Shown here piece after piece: positions 60,590-61,678 of a stretch of 61,678 nt of DNA. The DNA is from Bacteroidales bacterium UBA4866. GTDB lineage: Bacteria; Bacteroidota; Bacteroidia; Bacteroidales; P3. The position numbers were made by a program, and so were the translations under genes. Under the pieces are notes generated by a model. The model had not been told where the DNA came from. It saw only the letters and a program-made list of their open reading frames with translations, and did not search any database. Every line of letters starts with the position of its first letter. Within the stretch, counting starts at the first letter, position 1. Where the stretch lies: assembly GCA_002399565.1 (NCBI GenBank), contig DHDW01000009.1, forward strand, positions 1 through 61,678, written 5' to 3'.

Positions 60590-61678
60590 TTAGAAGCGAC
60601 CGCCTCCACCTCCACCACCAGAGAAGCCACCTCCAAAACTTCCTCCAGAAAAGCCGCCTCCTCCTTTTCCAAAGGCACCTCCAGCAACAAATGCACCAGC
60701 AGTTTTTGGAATAACATAATCTTTATAATTGGAGTTACGACAGTTCTTGCAAGTGTAGGTTTTCCTTCCCATCCCATCTCTAAATTGATTTGCACTCTTA
60801 ACAACACTATCCGATTCCATAAACATTGTTTTACCACCACAGAATGGGCAAATAGAATATTGAGTTAAAGCATTATCAAAAGCAAATATATCAGCATTTC
60901 CACAATCATCGCATAACCAAACATCGTAGTCCTTTGATTTTATTTCCTCTTCAATAATTTGTTTATTTGAAAGATATTTGTCATCATCCTTTTCATTTAA
61001 TCTATGCATTGGATTATTACATTGATGGCAAATCAAAATCTTATTTCTAACCTTTGGCTTAAAATATAACTTATACCAAAGAAATACTGTAATTAACATT
61101 ATTGGGAAAAGAACACCTAAAATATACCATCCTTTAGCTGCCTTATTAAAAGCTCTTATTTTATCTTCTTTTTGAGAAATGCTATATTTTGAATGAGCTT
61201 TTGTTGTGAAAATAAAAGCAAGAATAATAAGTGCTATTGAAAGAATTAAATAACCACTAATAAATGGAAGAAAATCATCAAAGGTTAAAGGTTTTTTTTG
61301 AGCAAATCCTTCAGTTGCGTACTCTTGATTGATTAACCGGCTTATTTCATCAATTGCTGCAATCATTCCATTATCCCAATCTCCATTCTTAAAATAAGGA
61401 GCCATAATCCTATTAACAATTTGTGTGCTTTTAGCATCAGTAATAGCTCCTTCCAAGCCATAACCTGTTCTAATAAAAACTTCTCTTCTGTCAACAACAA
61501 GCACAACAATTAATCCATTATTAGATTCCTTTTGACCAACCATCCATTTTTTAAAAAGCTGCATTGAAATCTCTCTTGCATCCATTTCTCCTGAAGATTG
61601 AAGAGCTACAACAGCAACTTGAGCAGTGGTTGCTTTCTCCAAAGAGTCAAGTTTTTGATTCAATAAATTATAAGCATT
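60590..61678 (-). CDS. TPM-domain protein with zinc ribbons and Gly-rich tail (5' end cut off)
   Basis: Partial gene; the frame stays open to the window edge, and the first apparent start at 61663 is a TTG inside the domain. Visible parts in order: TPM domain (TAQVAVVALQSSGEMDAREI, GLIVVLVVDRREVFIRTGYG), two membrane helices, and a cysteine-rich stretch with four CxxC pairs (CHQC, CDDC, CPFC, CKNC), likely two zinc ribbons. It ends with a glycine-rich tail GGGFSGGSFGGGFSGGGGGG. TPM proteins have acid phosphatase or membrane-linked roles. Its partner LemA follows. Confidence 0.88.
   Translation of the reverse strand, partial: NAYNLLNQKLDSLEKATTAQVAVVALQSSGEMDAREISMQLFKKWMVGQKESNNGLIVVLVVDRREVFIRTGYGLEGAITDAKSTQIVNRIMAPYFKNGDWDNGMIAAIDEISRLINQEYATEGFAQKKPLTFDDFLPFISGYLILSIALIILAFIFTTKAHSKYSISQKEDKIRAFNKAAKGWYILGVLFPIMLITVFLWYKLYFKPKVRNKILICHQCNNPMHRLNEKDDDKYLSNKQIIEEEIKSKDYDVWLCDDCGNADIFAFDNALTQYSICPFCGGKTMFMESDSVVKSANQFRDGMGRKTYTCKNCRNSNYKDYVIPKTAGAFVAGGAFGKGGGGFSGGSFGGGFSGGGGGGGRF

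Noticed and set aside
61634..61663. Complete TPM protein starting at 61663
   Set aside because: The codon at 61663 is TTG inside the domain and the frame remains open to the window edge, so the gene is truncated.
1..61678. Prophage, integrative element, insertion sequence, tRNA or rRNA
   Set aside because: No transposase, integrase, relaxase, phage structural genes, tRNA cloverleaf or rRNA sequence was recognised on either strand.

Overview
The window is AT-rich bacterial DNA from a member of the Bacteroidetes, most likely Bacteroidales. The evidence is: TAnnTTTG(C) promoters paired with an upstream TTTG about 17-20 bp away instead of -35/-10 boxes; a type IX secretion (T9SS) C-terminal sorting domain; a fused glycogen synthase/alpha-glucan phosphorylase; DUF4835, DUF4159 and HU-HIG type proteins; the Bacteroidetes form of RNA polymerase omega; and the gene order bamD-rpoZ-coaBC-DUF4835. 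UGA is used as a stop codon. I see no rRNA, tRNA, transposase, integrase or CRISPR array. Most of the window is ordinary chromosome.

Layout. 0.4-7.3 kb (+): rhomboid protease, universal-stress-like protein, small membrane protein, YfhO-family giant membrane protein and S9 peptidase in a tight operon. 7.3-11.3 kb (-): unknown membrane protein, trmD with a possible frameshifted small gene in front of it, and a T9SS-secreted YD-like protein. 11.4-16.5 kb (+): secreted unknown, TPR protein, DedA, AroE and an M50-like membrane metalloprotease, all overlapping. 16.6-21.4 kb (+): bamD, rpoZ, coaBC, DUF4835 and a PLP aminotransferase. 21.9-26.3 kb (-): alaS-typA. 26.4-29.7 kb (+): an 89-residue membrane protein coupled to mutL, then a secreted unknown. 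29.7-33.7 kb (-): recN, unknown, a TPR protein with near-identical repeats, and an HU-like protein. 34.1-38.7 kb (-): a DHH phosphoesterase, three FKBP-like envelope proteins and a DEDD exonuclease, closed by a strong terminator. 38.7-47.7 kb (-): XRE regulator, tiny lipoprotein, membrane EEP phosphatase plus endonuclease III, lipoprotein, glycogen fusion enzyme and FabK-like flavoprotein. 47.8-49.9 kb (+): barrel-like protein, rsmE, DUF4159. 50.0-53.2 kb (-): a three-gene AAA ATPase/RloB/FRG cassette that looks like an anti-phage module. 53.5-56.4 kb: AraC/GyrI regulator divergent from pirin and FMN reductase. 56.4-61.7 kb (-): unknown secreted protein, topoisomerase IV subunit A, LemA and a TPM-domain protein cut by the window edge.

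The most unusual feature lies between the genes. Five of the six longest gene-free gaps contain an array in which one short palindromic word is repeated at a nearly fixed 21-23 bp period (about two helical turns). The word differs completely from locus to locus: CATGGCATG, AAAGATGTGCATCTTT, AACGCCGTT, AAAACGACGTTTT plus GGTATATACC side by side, and TATGGTACGACCATA. Shared architecture with unrelated sequence argues against copies of one transposed repeat. It suggests either a common generating process or a family of phased dimer-binding sites. The sixth gap carries irregularly spaced TTACAAATGTAA palindromes next to an XRE regulator gene and looks like conventional operators.

All calls rest on reading motifs by eye. 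No alignment, profile search, folding or expression data were available. Residue positions are approximate unless a codon was counted.
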